Shown here in pieces: positions 6,742 through 16,000 of a stretch of DNA of 45,495 nt. Location of the stretch: NCBI GenBank assembly GCA_009777715.1, contig WRLH01000024.1, positions 1 through 45,495 of the forward strand, written 5' to 3'. The notes beneath the pieces are model-generated. The model was not told where the DNA came from and made no database searches. It saw only the letters and a program-made list of their open reading frames with translations. Numbering within the stretch: position 1 is the stretch's first letter; every line of letters begins with the position of its first letter. The position numbers and the translations under genes are program-made. This DNA is from Lachnospiraceae bacterium (lineage in GTDB: Bacteria > Bacillota > Clostridia > Lachnospirales > Lachnospiraceae).

Positions 6742-8829
6742 CTATTCGGCCGCTGGGGCGGTGTAGCGGCAATCTGCATTGGCGCAAGCTAATTTCTGCC
6801 CTTTTTCGAGTAAAACATCACTGCATTCCGGGCATTTTTTCCCGGTTGGCTTCTGCCAGACCATGAAATCACATTCGGGATTGTCAATACAGCCATAATA
6901 ACGGCGGCCTTTTTTGGTCTTTTTAAGGATAATGTCTTTGCTGCACTTCGGGCATTCAACGCCAATTTTTTCAAGATAAGGGCTGGTGTTGCGGCAGTCG
7001 GGAAAACCGGGGCAAGCAAGGAATTTCCCATGCGGGCCATATTTTATGACCATGTTCCGGCCGCAGTTTTCACATATTTCCTCTGATACTTCATCAGCTA
7101 TCTCAACTTCTTTTAGTTCCTGTTCAGCGACTTTTACCGCTTCATCCAGATCGGGGTAAAAATTCCTGACCACCGTTTTCCAGCTGACTTTGCCTTCCTC
7201 AACCCCATCTAATAAAGCTTCGAGGTTGGCCGTAAAATTAACGTCAACAATCGTTGAAAATGCTTCATTCATCATCCGGTTGACCACTTCGCCAAGCTCC
7301 GTGACATAAAGGCTTTTATTTTCCTTGATGACATAACGGCGGCCCATGATGGTTGAGATGGTCGGGGCATAAGTGCTTGGGCGGCCAATCCCTAATTCTT
7401 CCAAAGCTTTCACTAAGGAAGCTTCGCTATAATGGGCGGGCGGCTGGGTAAAATGCTGTTTGGTTTCAAATTCATTAAAGCTAAGTTTCGTTTTCTGGTC
7501 AATTGTTTTGCTAAGAATGACGCTTGCTTCCGCGTTTTTGTCGTCTTCCTCGGTATAAACGGATAAAAAGCCGTCAAAAATTATTTTGGAGGCGGTGACT
7601 GTAAAGCGGTGGGCTTTGCCTTGTTGACTGGATGAGTCAATACGTACTAAGGTCGTTTCATAAACCGCCGGCTTCATTCTGCTGGCAATGAAACGCCGCC
7701 AAATCAGCTGGTACAGGCGGAATTGGTCACGGGCAAGCGAAGCCTTTAATGAAGCCGGGGTAAATTCTATTTCGGTCGGGCGGATAGCTTCATGGGCATC
7801 CTGGATTTTTTTGCTTTCTTTTTTCTCTGCTAAAGCTACTGCCGCGTAAGATTCACCATAAGTTTTCTTAATATAAGCTTCGGCTGTACTTTCCGCTTCT
7901 TTTGAAACTCTGGTTGAATCAGTCCGCAGATAAGTTATCAGGCCGACTGTGCCTTGGCCTTTGATATCAATGCCCTCATAAAGCTGCTGGGCAAGGCGCA
8001 TTGTTTTCATGGCGGAAAAACCAAGGGCTTTGCTTGCTTCCTGCTGGAGGGTTGAGGTCGTAAAAGGCAGGGGGCTTTTTTTGACACGTTCGCCTTTTTT
8101 TACTTCGGCGACGGAGTATTTTGCCCCTTTCAGGTCATCCAGAATGCCGTTTAACTGCTCTTCTGATTTTATTTCAGCCCGGTTTTCGGTTGTGCCGTAG
8201 TATTTGGCCAGCAAGGGCTTTTTCTCCCCGGCAACAGAAAACTCGGCGTTAAGGCTCCAGTATTCCTCGGGGATAAAGGCGTTTATTTCGGCTTCGCGGT
8301 CACAAATAATGCGTAATGCCACCGATTGGACACGCCCGGCCGAAAGCCCGCGCTTGATTTTCACCCATAAAAGCGGTGAAATCCGGTAGCCGACCATTCG
8401 GTCAAGCATTCTTCGCGCCTGCTGGGCATCAACCCGGTCCATATCGATTTCCCTGGCATTTTTCAGCGATTCCTTGACAGCGTTTTTGGTTATTTCATTA
8501 AAAGTAATGCGGTAAACTTTTTTTTCATCTAATTTGAGGGCTTTGACAAGATGCCATGAAATTGCTTCCCCCTCGCGGTCAGGGTCAGTCGCCAGATAAA
8601 TGCGTTCCGCTTTTTTTACTTCTTTCCTAAGTTTCGCAAGCACTTCACCTTTACCGCGGATTGTAATGTACTTTGGCTCATAATCGTTTTCGGCGTCAAA
8701 CCCCAGCTGGCTTTTTGGCATATCACGGACATGGCCGTTTGAGGCAAGAACTTCATAATTTGCCCCCAAAAATTTCTTGATTGTTTTTACTTTTGCCGGA
8801 GATTCGACGACTACAAGGTATTTTGCCAT
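6742..8829 (-). CDS. topA: DNA topoisomerase I (type IA)
   Basis: This 695-residue protein is topoisomerase I, which relaxes negative supercoils by cutting one strand through a tyrosine. The Toprim domain is at the N-terminus (LVVVESPAKVKTIKKFLG; the DPDREGEAISWH metal-binding motif is at about residues 82-93). The catalytic tyrosine is in GLITYLRTDSTRVS near residue 300. The C-terminal part carries three Cys4 zinc fingers (CENCG...CPGFPDC, CPKC...CIDNPEC, CPEC...CANADC). Length and order are those of Firmicute TopA. The start at 8829 has AGGAAAT upstream, and a well-formed promoter sits just beyond it. The gene probably has its own transcript because the upstream pair is a different functional unit. 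Confidence 0.98.
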   Translation of the reverse strand: MAKYLVVVESPAKVKTIKKFLGANYEVLASNGHVRDMPKSQLGFDAENDYEPKYITIRGKGEVLAKLRKEVKKAERIYLATDPDREGEAISWHLVKALKLDEKKVYRITFNEITKNAVKESLKNAREIDMDRVDAQQARRMLDRMVGYRISPLLWVKIKRGLSAGRVQSVALRIICDREAEINAFIPEEYWSLNAEFSVAGEKKPLLAKYYGTTENRAEIKSEEQLNGILDDLKGAKYSVAEVKKGERVKKSPLPFTTSTLQQEASKALGFSAMKTMRLAQQLYEGIDIKGQGTVGLITYLRTDSTRVSKEAESTAEAYIKKTYGESYAAVALAEKKESKKIQDAHEAIRPTEIEFTPASLKASLARDQFRLYQLIWRRFIASRMKPAVYETTLVRIDSSSQQGKAHRFTVTASKIIFDGFLSVYTEEDDKNAEASVILSKTIDQKTKLSFNEFETKQHFTQPPAHYSEASLVKALEELGIGRPSTYAPTISTIMGRRYVIKENKSLYVTELGEVVNRMMNEAFSTIVDVNFTANLEALLDGVEEGKVSWKTVVRNFYPDLDEAVKVAEQELKEVEIADEVSEEICENCGRNMVIKYGPHGKFLACPGFPDCRNTSPYLEKIGVECPKCSKDIILKKTKKGRRYYGCIDNPECDFMVWQKPTGKKCPECSDVLLEKGQKLACANADCRYTAPAAE

Positions 8830-8887
8830 TATTATTTCCTAATGTCTGCGGACAGACCCTTCCCATAATGATACGTTAACGAGATAG

Positions 8888-8916
8888 ACTATACACTATA
8901 ATTCCATAAGTTGCAA
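8888..8916 (-). promoter_or_regulatory. Candidate topA promoter
   Basis: On the minus strand TTGCAA (8911-8916) and TATAGT (8888-8893) are separated by exactly 17 bases. The -35 box abuts the stop codon region of the upstream gene (rloB ends at 8920). The start of topA is 59 bases downstream of the -10 box. Confidence 0.6.
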
Positions 8917-8919
8917 GAG

Positions 8920-9585
8920 TTAGTTACCAAGCAAACCGCAATCCGACAAAATCTTTTCAATACTCTCCCATATCATTAATGAAGGGTTTTCTTTATAGTA
9001 TGTATAGCCCTTATGATTATTCAATATATAGCCATTTTCTTTATTTTTCAATTGTATTTCCTTGGCTCTCTTTACTGCATCAACAACATCCTTTAGGTTA
9101 ATGTCTCTTAAAATGCGTTTGAAATTAGCCTCATGTTTATATTGATGAAGATTTTCAAACTTTTCTTTATAAAATTTGTTGATTGGGCTTAAATATTGAT
9201 CTCTATGAGTTAGCGAAGTGGCATAATAAGTTTTATGCAAAATTATCCATAGCTCGAAAGTAAAATTGCTAAATCCTGATTTATATCTAATTCCTTTCCC
9301 TAAATCGCCAGCTTGTTTCATTGCGTTTAGTGTCTTTTCAAATCGGGCAGCATGAATTTCTTCATTGCTCTCGTAATCAAAAATATGATATACATCTGTA
9401 TGCCTTTCAAGCGTGTTTAATGCTTTTGCATATTTTAATGGACTTTTCTTCTTACAATCAAATGATACACGGCAGCTTGCGTTTGGATCAGTATTTATTT
9501 GCTCTGCCAGCCATTCAAAATACCATTTTTCTGTTTCTCCATCTACGGAAAAATGATATTTCTTGGTAATTGGTCTTTCCGGCAT
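8920..9585 (-). CDS. rloB: RloB-like protein, Toprim-type nuclease candidate
   Basis: This 221-residue protein resembles the RloB family, found beside RloA ATPases in restriction-linked and defence loci. The visible family marks are DGETEKWYFEWL (residues 15-26, where E17 would be a Toprim-type metal ligand), an aspartate pair context HIFDYES near residues 68-73, and SNFTFELWIILHK near 106-118. The start is set at residue M of MPERPITKK (9585), preceded by AAAGGG at good spacing; an in-frame ATG at 9600 lacks such a site. The gene follows rloA across a 17-bp tandem repeat. A metal-dependent nuclease role is inferred from the Toprim-like motifs and the ATPase partner; it is not shown here. The family name is from motif recognition, not from a search. 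Confidence 0.8.
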   Translation of the reverse strand: MPERPITKKYHFSVDGETEKWYFEWLAEQINTDPNASCRVSFDCKKKSPLKYAKALNTLERHTDVYHIFDYESNEEIHAARFEKTLNAMKQAGDLGKGIRYKSGFSNFTFELWIILHKTYYATSLTHRDQYLSPINKFYKEKFENLHQYKHEANFKRILRDINLKDVVDAVKRAKEIQLKNKENGYILNNHKGYTYYKENPSLMIWESIEKILSDCGLLGN

Positions 9586-9604
9586 CTTAATCCCTTTCAT
9601 TGAT

Positions 9605-9689
9605 TTTCAATCAATTTTGAGTTTCAATCAATTTTGAGTTTCAATCAATTTTGAGTTTCAATCAATTTTGAGTTTCAATCAATTTTTCA
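9605..9689. repeat. 17-bp tandem repeat, nearly five copies
   Basis: The unit TTTCAATCAATTTTGAG starts at 9605, 9622, 9639 and 9656, with a fifth degenerate copy at 9673-9689. The rightmost units encode the last residues of rloA (IETQN) and its TGA stop at 9662; the others fill the gap to rloB. Because 17 is not a multiple of three, gain or loss of units leaves the rloA end largely unchanged but alters the spacing to rloB. Confidence 0.95.
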
Positions 9690-10942
9690 AAAATAGATGT
9701 AAAATCTATGTCTCTAATAGCACCATAGCGGCTGACAAAATAATTCTTCATGTAATCATCCGTTTTTCGCACACCATTTTTCCCACTAGTTTTAAAATCT
9801 GAAAGTGAGTAATGAGTACTATTGCCTGTTTCTTCGTCTCTCTCAACGAACTTTATTTCATCTCGCCTGAATAAATTCGAGTTGAGAAAAATCGGATTGT
9901 GGGTATTAAAAATTAGTTGCGCTTTATTAGTATTAATTTCATTATCGTGGAAAATATTTATTATGCTCATTAATGCCATTGGATGAATTGAAGCGTCAAA
10001 TTCATCTACAATCAATACCCCGCCATTCGCGATAACATATAAGATGAAAGGAAAAATATTCGCAAATCTTACTGTTCCATAAGATTCATATACATCAAGG
10101 GGGAGAGCCATTTTCATATTTGAATCATCTGCTTCAAATATAGAATACAATCTTATTCGCTTGTCATCATCACTTTTCGCAAAGCTGATCATATTTGATG
10201 CTCCGAAAATTCTGGCAGCGTCATTAAGAATATTTTCAGTATAAGTGTCGCCGGATATTAGGGGAAAGTCCATGGCATCAGCCCGGAATACTGCCAAAAA
10301 TTTTCTTCCCAGCCAATTTGCAATCAAAGCTGCTAATTTTGCATTAACTATTGATTTATATCCATTCATCAAAAAAAGTTCATCCGGTAGCAAATTATCA
10401 AGTATGCCGTTAGTAAAATTATCCGCATCCTTTTTATTTATTGTGGGATCTTCAATGCCGAAATAATTTTCTTCCCTTAAAAACATCCGCTCATTATTAA
10501 TCCTTAATTCTTCGTATGCTATATTACGCTTATAGTCTTTATCCAAAAACTCACCAAGTTCAGCTTTTAAAATATATTCGATTTGCATTTCATCTTGTAT
10601 AAATTTAATCGAAAATGAAACTGGCTCTTTCGTATTTGAACGATTTGGAATTAGCTCCATATTATGTGTTGCTACATTCGGGACGCTTCGTTCGCTTGTA
10701 TTGCGGATATGGCCTCTTAGGATAATATTTTTGAAAGTATCCATTGCACTAATAATATTTGATTTGCCTGAAGCATTAGGTCCGTAAACAATTGCCGAAC
10801 TTAAAACAGAATATTTTTCTTTTCCTATTTGAGCTTTGAGCAAACTATAGTCAAGTCCTTTTTGCTTTTGGGCACGAACCATTGAAAATACAAGCTCTTC
10901 TTTAAAAGATTTATAGTTCTTCGTTTTAAATTCCAATAGCAT
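9662..10942 (-). CDS. rloA: RloA-like AAA ATPase (OLD/ABC type)
   Basis: This 426-residue protein is an ATPase of the AAA_15/OLD-like group usually paired with RloB. The Walker A motif GPNASGKSN is at residues 54-62, the Walker B LIVDEFDASIHP near residue 310, and the switch histidine in IFNTHNPIF near residue 345. The N-terminus (LLEFKTKNYKSFKEELVFSM) is the usual ABC-like entry strand. The start at 10942 has GGAGG upstream, and a near-consensus promoter precedes it. Together with rloB it forms a two-gene unit flanked by housekeeping topA and the pilus locus. RloA/RloB-type pairs occur in defence and restriction loci; an antiphage role here is inference, and I see no restriction-modification genes nearby. 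Confidence 0.88.
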   Translation of the reverse strand: MLLEFKTKNYKSFKEELVFSMVRAQKQKGLDYSLLKAQIGKEKYSVLSSAIVYGPNASGKSNIISAMDTFKNIILRGHIRNTSERSVPNVATHNMELIPNRSNTKEPVSFSIKFIQDEMQIEYILKAELGEFLDKDYKRNIAYEELRINNERMFLREENYFGIEDPTINKKDADNFTNGILDNLLPDELFLMNGYKSIVNAKLAALIANWLGRKFLAVFRADAMDFPLISGDTYTENILNDAARIFGASNMISFAKSDDDKRIRLYSIFEADDSNMKMALPLDVYESYGTVRFANIFPFILYVIANGGVLIVDEFDASIHPMALMSIINIFHDNEINTNKAQLIFNTHNPIFLNSNLFRRDEIKFVERDEETGNSTHYSLSDFKTSGKNGVRKTDDYMKNYFVSRYGAIRDIDFTSIFEKLIETQN

Positions 10943-10965
10943 TTTCTTACCTCCATTTTGCCGAT

Positions 10966-11049
10966 ATTTTGCAAAATCATATTTATATTATATGCAAAAT
11001 GCTGATGTTTAGTCAAGCAGAAATTTATTTTGCATTATTTCCGCAAAAT
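10966..11049. promoter_or_regulatory. ATTTTGCA half-site array around the rloA promoter
   Basis: A perfect 12-bp palindrome ATTTTGCAAAAT lies at 10966-10977, downstream of the -10 box. The half-site TGCAAAAT recurs at 10993-11000 inside the spacer, ATTTTGCA at 11027-11034 just upstream of the -35 box, and CGCAAAAT at 11042-11049. The placement is what one expects of operator sites for a repressor. No regulator gene is adjacent, so the binder is unknown. Confidence 0.5.
10987..11016 (-). promoter_or_regulatory. Near-consensus promoter of rloAB
   Basis: On the minus strand TTGACT (11011-11016) and a perfect TATAAT (10987-10992) are 18 bases apart. The -10 box is 45 bases upstream of the rloA start. 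It is one of the best promoters in the window and it is embedded in a set of repeated half-sites. Confidence 0.8.
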
Positions 11050-11062
11050 CATTCACATATTT

Positions 11063-11641
11063 TCACGGCGACCCATGATACTGATTTAGGGCCAATGGCC
11101 GGATCACGTAATCGCGTGTCAAACTGATGTCGTTATTGTCCGAAAGACGCACCGTTAATAAGTATACCATTGGCTGGCCGTCCGGCGGCGGGACCAGGGA
11201 AAAACTGACATTCGTCCACCAGGAAAAATGGCGCGGCAGCAAATCCGTCCCATTCCGTAAAATAAAAGACCGCGTCACCCCGGCTTCGTTTGTTTCGCTG
11301 GCATTGGCATAATCAATCAGGTAAGGTGATGAATTAACGCTTATCCGCCAGCCGATAATATTTCCGTCCCCATCTTCCAAGATATTGCCGTATTCATCTT
11401 CTAAAGGAAGCGGCCAAGGATTGACTGCCTTTTTGAGATCGCTGACAATCAAGTTGGCAATATTGTCAAAGAGGGTATTATATTCGGCAATCTCATTCGC
11501 CCGCTTCATTGTCCTTATCATCGGCATCAAAATTGAGAGCGTGGCTGCCGTCACAATCGAAAAAATAAACATCCCAACAATCAGCTCAACTAAAGTAAGG
11601 CCGCGGTTATCTTTAAATTTTTTCCGGTTTTTTCTTTTCAT
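11063..11641 (-). CDS. Type IV prepilin-like minor pilin (PilW/GspJ-like)
   Basis: This 192-residue protein has a class III prepilin signal: a basic leader ending in Gly14, then LTLVELIVGMFIFSIVTAAT with Glu at mature position 5 and a single membrane helix. The rest is a soluble ectodomain of a size typical of minor pilins, with no recognised domain. The start at 11641 follows AAGGAGC. It is the last gene of the pilus operon, 9 bases after the preceding prepilin gene. Its likely job is as one of the initiating minor pilins, in the position of PilW or GspJ; this is inferred from order and length. Confidence 0.8.
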   Translation of the reverse strand: MKRKNRKKFKDNRGLTLVELIVGMFIFSIVTAATLSILMPMIRTMKRANEIAEYNTLFDNIANLIVSDLKKAVNPWPLPLEDEYGNILEDGDGNIIGWRISVNSSPYLIDYANASETNEAGVTRSFILRNGTDLLPRHFSWWTNVSFSLVPPPDGQPMVYLLTVRLSDNNDISLTRDYVIRPLALNQYHGSP

Positions 11642-11650
11642 GCTTGCTCC

Positions 11651-12058
11651 TTAATCGCCGTCAGTTGGCGAAAAAGCCCACATTCTATTATTTTGGTATA
11701 ACAAAATATCTTGCTCAATCTCAAATTCTAAATCAACAGTATCAACAATCTCAAATGAAAAAGAAAACGTAATTGTTTCCATATTTACATCATCACCAAC
11801 AACAATATTACCGCCCGCTTGGTCAAGATGAGTAAGGACCGGGTTTGACCAATCATCAAAAACCGGGTTAAACCACTCGTCCTGCATGATTTCCGCATTA
11901 TCAATGGCGCGGCTTGAGACCCGCATTGAAACAAGGATTATGCTGGTAATTGTCAGCATAAAAATAGAAAGGATGAAAATGCTGACTAGGCTTTCAATCA
12001 GCGTTTCGCCTTTATTTGACCTAAAAAATGATTTAGTTTTCCGTTTCAATATTTTCAT
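11651..12058 (-). CDS. Type IV prepilin-like minor pilin (PilV/GspI-like)
   Basis: This 135-residue protein has a prepilin leader (basic, ending in Gly17) followed by ETLIESLVSIFILSIFMLTI; Glu is at mature position 5, and the unusual first mature residue is also Glu rather than a hydrophobic one. The start is set at ATG 12058 (MKILKRKTK), because the longer frame begins inside the preceding gene; the two genes overlap by 26 bases, which suggests coupled translation. The small ectodomain has no recognised motif. By position between a PilX-like and a PilW-like gene it is likely a PilV/GspI-type minor pilin. Confidence 0.78.
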   Translation of the reverse strand: MKILKRKTKSFFRSNKGETLIESLVSIFILSIFMLTITSIILVSMRVSSRAIDNAEIMQDEWFNPVFDDWSNPVLTHLDQAGGNIVVGDDVNMETITFSFSFEIVDTVDLEFEIEQDILLYQNNRMWAFSPTDGD

Positions 12059-12950
12059 AACCCACCAAATCCCAAATGCCAAAATTGCCAGCTGAAAAGC
12101 TCATCAAATAATCATCGTCATCCGGGGCTTTTATAAGGATATATTGGCAATCATCATCAAGCCCGTCACAAATATCACATTTAGAAGCTGCGTCAGACAA
12201 AAAGCCATCTGAATATTCATAAACCGCCCGCGAGGTCACAGTCCTTTCTCTTCCACTATTAGCCGCAAGGATTTCGACCGTTACATTCATTGCTGCATTT
12301 ATCAAGGCGGTATTTGGAATGCGCGTCCATATCCTTATCCCCTTAAGTAAATCATCTTCATCTAACCACTCATCATCAATTTCTTCTTCATCGGCCCATT
12401 CAAACCACTCAAACTCATCTGAATCCCATGGGATATGTGAGTGCCGGGGGTCAGCTGTTTCATCTTCAAATAGCCACTCGAAAAAGGATTCACTATTGTA
12501 GATATTCACCCATTGGTCGGGGAAAGACAAAATAACGCGGCGGATTGTCACTTCTTCATCGGCGAAATCAAGGCCCGAAATAACAATTCCCTCGTCATGT
12601 TCATCATCTTCCGCGTCATAGATGACTAAAGGGTCTTCCTCGCGCGGAAGTTCCTCATCTGCCAAATGGGTTTCATACAAAGCCATTGCCAGCTGGAAGC
12701 CTAGGCTTCCATAGTTTTCATTGTCTTGCAAGCTATACATGATCGTCCGGTGAATCGATTCGTCTAGGATTTTTATTTGGCTAAATTCCCTTTGATTGGA
12801 CAGATAGCCCGCATTCGTGCTGGCGGCAACCATCAAGGAAACGCCGATTGCCAGCAGGAATAAGGTAATTCCGAGCACGAAAAGCAATGAGGCCCCGGAG
12901 TTGTCAGACCAGAATGAAGATTTCTTTATCTTATCCTTTTTGTTTTTCAT
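12033..12950 (-). CDS. PilX/GspK-like pilus component without Glu5
   Basis: This 305-residue protein starts with a basic leader and SGASLLFVLGITLFLLAIGV, a membrane helix that resembles PilX/GspK N-termini. The residue at mature position 5 is Phe, not Glu, as in GspK-type subunits that sit at the pseudopilus tip. The ectodomain is very acidic (many Asp and Glu between residues 95 and 205) and ends with a cysteine cluster CDICDGLDDDC at about residues 259-269. The start at 12950 follows AAAGG. It comes after the giant prepilin gene across a palindromic element. A tip-complex role is inferred from the missing Glu5 and the operon order. Confidence 0.72.
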   Translation of the reverse strand: MKNKKDKIKKSSFWSDNSGASLLFVLGITLFLLAIGVSLMVAASTNAGYLSNQREFSQIKILDESIHRTIMYSLQDNENYGSLGFQLAMALYETHLADEELPREEDPLVIYDAEDDEHDEGIVISGLDFADEEVTIRRVILSFPDQWVNIYNSESFFEWLFEDETADPRHSHIPWDSDEFEWFEWADEEEIDDEWLDEDDLLKGIRIWTRIPNTALINAAMNVTVEILAANSGRERTVTSRAVYEYSDGFLSDAASKCDICDGLDDDCQYILIKAPDDDDYLMSFSAGNFGIWDLVGYENIETEN

Positions 12951-12965
12951 GATTACCTTTCTTGA

Positions 12966-13054
12966 GCGGGCAGGCTTGCGCGATAAAAGTTTTCTTACGA
13001 AAATTCCGTGCGAAAACTATAATCGACCGTTAACGGTCGTATGCCGCCACCCGC
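12966..13054. repeat. Imperfect palindrome after the giant prepilin gene
   Basis: GCGGG 12966-12970 and CCCGC 13050-13054 mark the ends, and GATAAAAGTTTTC pairs with GAAAACTATAATC further in. A perfect 16-bp palindrome CGACCGTTAACGGTCG lies at 13024-13039. The core GCGATAAAAGTTTTCTTA is shared with the element at 4124-4261. It falls between two genes of one operon, where a strong RNA hairpin could set the ratio of giant pilin to downstream minor pilins. Confidence 0.65.
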
Positions 13055-13062
13055 TTTGCACT

Positions 13063-16000
13063 TTAATCCGGTACTACAATATTTATCTGCGTCACCGGGG
13101 AATGCAAGTTAAAATCGGGGCTTCCCGGCTTGGTTGCGGTCAGCATGATCCGGTAATGGAGAATATGGGTCATGCCGGGGATATCATTATTAAGATCTGT
13201 CTTGGGGGTAAATTCCAGGTTCCAAGTCCCCCGGACGATATTGGCAATGAAATCATCCGTCTCCCATCTTTGGTTTCCGTCAACAATCTCAAATCCGGGC
13301 GGATATGAGGGAATTAAAGGATTTCCGGGCGTGGCCGGAATCTCCGGCGTAAATGGATTGCCATCGGGGTCGGTAAATACAACTGTCGCCATAACGTCAT
13401 AATTATCTTCGGCAAGCCGTTCAAAAAAGCCGTCATTCTCGGTGATATTAAAGACCTGCGTTGCTGACGCTAAGCGGTCAAATTCCGCCGTGAAGTTTTC
13501 GGTTTTGACGCTGATTCCGGCTACTGCTTTGGGGAATACCAACATGACACTAATGTCATATCCTTCCGTATACTCATCGCGGTAAAGATATTTGTAATCG
13601 GAAATAATTTGCAGTTCGGCAACGCCATATCCTAAGCCATTATACACTAATTCATAGCGGTATTCTATCACCCTGATGTCATCAGTGCCCAAATTGACCC
13701 CGCTAATCGTCATCCGGGTTGAGCCGTCATCAGAGACGCTATATTGGTAACCAGAGTCCGCAACGGCAGTGAAATCACCGCTTCCGCCATTGCGGCGGCT
13801 AAGCCCTGTTCCCGGCGCAAGCCTGAATCCATCGGGGATCAGATCAGTAACCAGCCCGGTCGTCCTGACCCTGCTCGTGCCTTGGGTAGTGTCCTCAATC
13901 CTTAAGGTAATGGTAAACGGCCCGTCAACAGGCTGCCCGTCATCAACAAGATGGCTAGGCGACGGTGATGTCACCGTTTTTGAAAGCTTAACCGGATCGA
14001 TGAACACTTGTACCGGAGGGCTTGAGCCATTCCTTTGCTGTTCTGCCTGGTGCGGTGCAGCCGGTGATACGCCTAAGTTTTCGCGGTAATTAACCACGCC
14101 TTGGTTACGGAAAAAATATAGCAAGGTAGAAGCCCGCTCCGGGTGGTCTTGGAGGTCGGTCTGCATTAACGTATCACGGACACGGATGCGGAATCTAACC
14201 CTTACTTCATCACCAAGCTCAAGGCGTTCATTTTGGGGCAAGCTCACCGTTAAGACGCGGCCTGAATAAGAGACAGTGCAATTATTAATCGCCGCCCAAC
14301 CACCTGTACTTGTGTTTCTTTCAATGCCAATCATGCCATCATAAGCTATATATTCATCAAAAGGCCATAAACGGTCAGTAATGACAATATTGTCGGCGGT
14401 GACCTCGCCATGGTTTTTCACAAACAATTCCGCCACTAAATGATCGCCGGGCTTGACAAAGGAAACATCATTTCCGGCATTATCCCTGATATATTTGTCA
14501 ATCGTAAGGAACGCCGGGGATTTGAATGATACTCCGTCAAGGTAATTGCCAACATTCACCCTGGTTGGGCCGGAGCGTGACTGGAAAGCAAACTCCGTTT
14601 GCGTTTGCCCGTCAGGCACAGTATATTCACCGTAATAACGTTTCCAGCCATAAGAAACATCCCAATAACCGATTACATTATTCCGTGCGTCAGGCACCCA
14701 TTGAAGCGGAGCGGCGGCATTTAACTGTGCCAAGGTAATTCCGTTCATATGGATATTGGTTGCGCTGCTGACGGCATTGTTGGCGGTAAGATTCCTTGTT
14801 GACCAGAAAGTTATGCCATATCCGGTTCGTGTCCCGCCGCGGCCGTTATTGATATTCGGGTTCGCGGTAATATTCCCTGTCGCTAACCCAGTCGCAGTAA
14901 TCGTGCTATTGGCAATGCTTGTGCGTTCAGTATCAATCCAGACATCATAAAGATAAATAGTTCCGGCCGGGATATTTTGCACCCGGCGGCTGCCGTCAGG
15001 CTGTAAATATTCCCTGCCCCGGTGATAGCTAAGGTCATATGGCCCGCCGCTGTTATTCCCGGTGGGATAGGGCTGGGAGGAAGCCCCATATGCCACGGTA
15101 TTCCATGCCGCCAGATTAAAGCGGACGGCGTTCCCGGCGCTAAGCCCCAAATTGGCGGTATTGACACTATTGGTTGCGCCTGTGTCGGCAATCCCGGCCG
15201 GGCCGGACCGGGGGGACTGGCTGGGGCGGATCATGACCATCGCCTCATCACGGACAAAAGCGTATGGCTCAGTTTCAACGATGATTGGTTCGGTATCGTC
15301 TACATATGAAAGATAAAGGTGCAAGCGGTCGCCGCCTAGGAAAGGAGTCACAAAACCGGACCAGGGGCTGTAGCCCGGAAATGAGTTAGTCGCGTGATAA
15401 TATGAATAGAAAAATCCTGCTCCCGGAGTTGAGGGCAAAACTTGATAAAGCGTTCCCGGAGTTTCCGCGTTAAGCTCGGCATAGCGGAAAACGGAATTTC
15501 TGACATTATTTGAATCATTGATCGCATTTCTGGCCCTGTTTTGTCCCAAATAGTTAGTCGGCATAAAGTCGGTTGCCGAATTAGGCTCTTGGACTTCAAT
15601 CAAACGCCATCTTGGGACATTGCTGCTCGAATATCCGTCGGCAAAGTCCCCGGTCGGGAAAAAATAATCCGCATTGCTTGGATTAAAAAGGCTTCTGTCA
15701 ACCGGCCTTGTATACCAGCCATTATAAATTGACATATCGGCGGTAAACCAGCCATTGGTAAGATACTGATAGGGCGGAATCAAGACATTGTCAACTGCTG
15801 TCCCGGCTGGCGGAATGCTTGCCAGGAACGCATCAATAAAATCACCGTTGACAAATTCCGGTCCCAGCGGACGGTTTGCAACCGAAAGGAAGTCATACCA
15901 ATCATCCCGGTCTACTTGGTCGGGACGAATCGGGCTGTCAGCCTCCGCCCAGCGTTCCGGCTGGGTCATTCCGGCAATGACCGGATAAGGATATCCCCGG

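Noticed and set aside
9600-9600. Upstream start of rloB at 9600
   Set aside because: The ATG at 9585 has an AAAGGG site at proper spacing while the one at 9600 lies in the repeat with no such site.
13063-13402. Plus-strand frames inside the giant prepilin gene
   Set aside because: They are shadows of the long minus-strand frame without ribosome binding sites or recognisable protein character.
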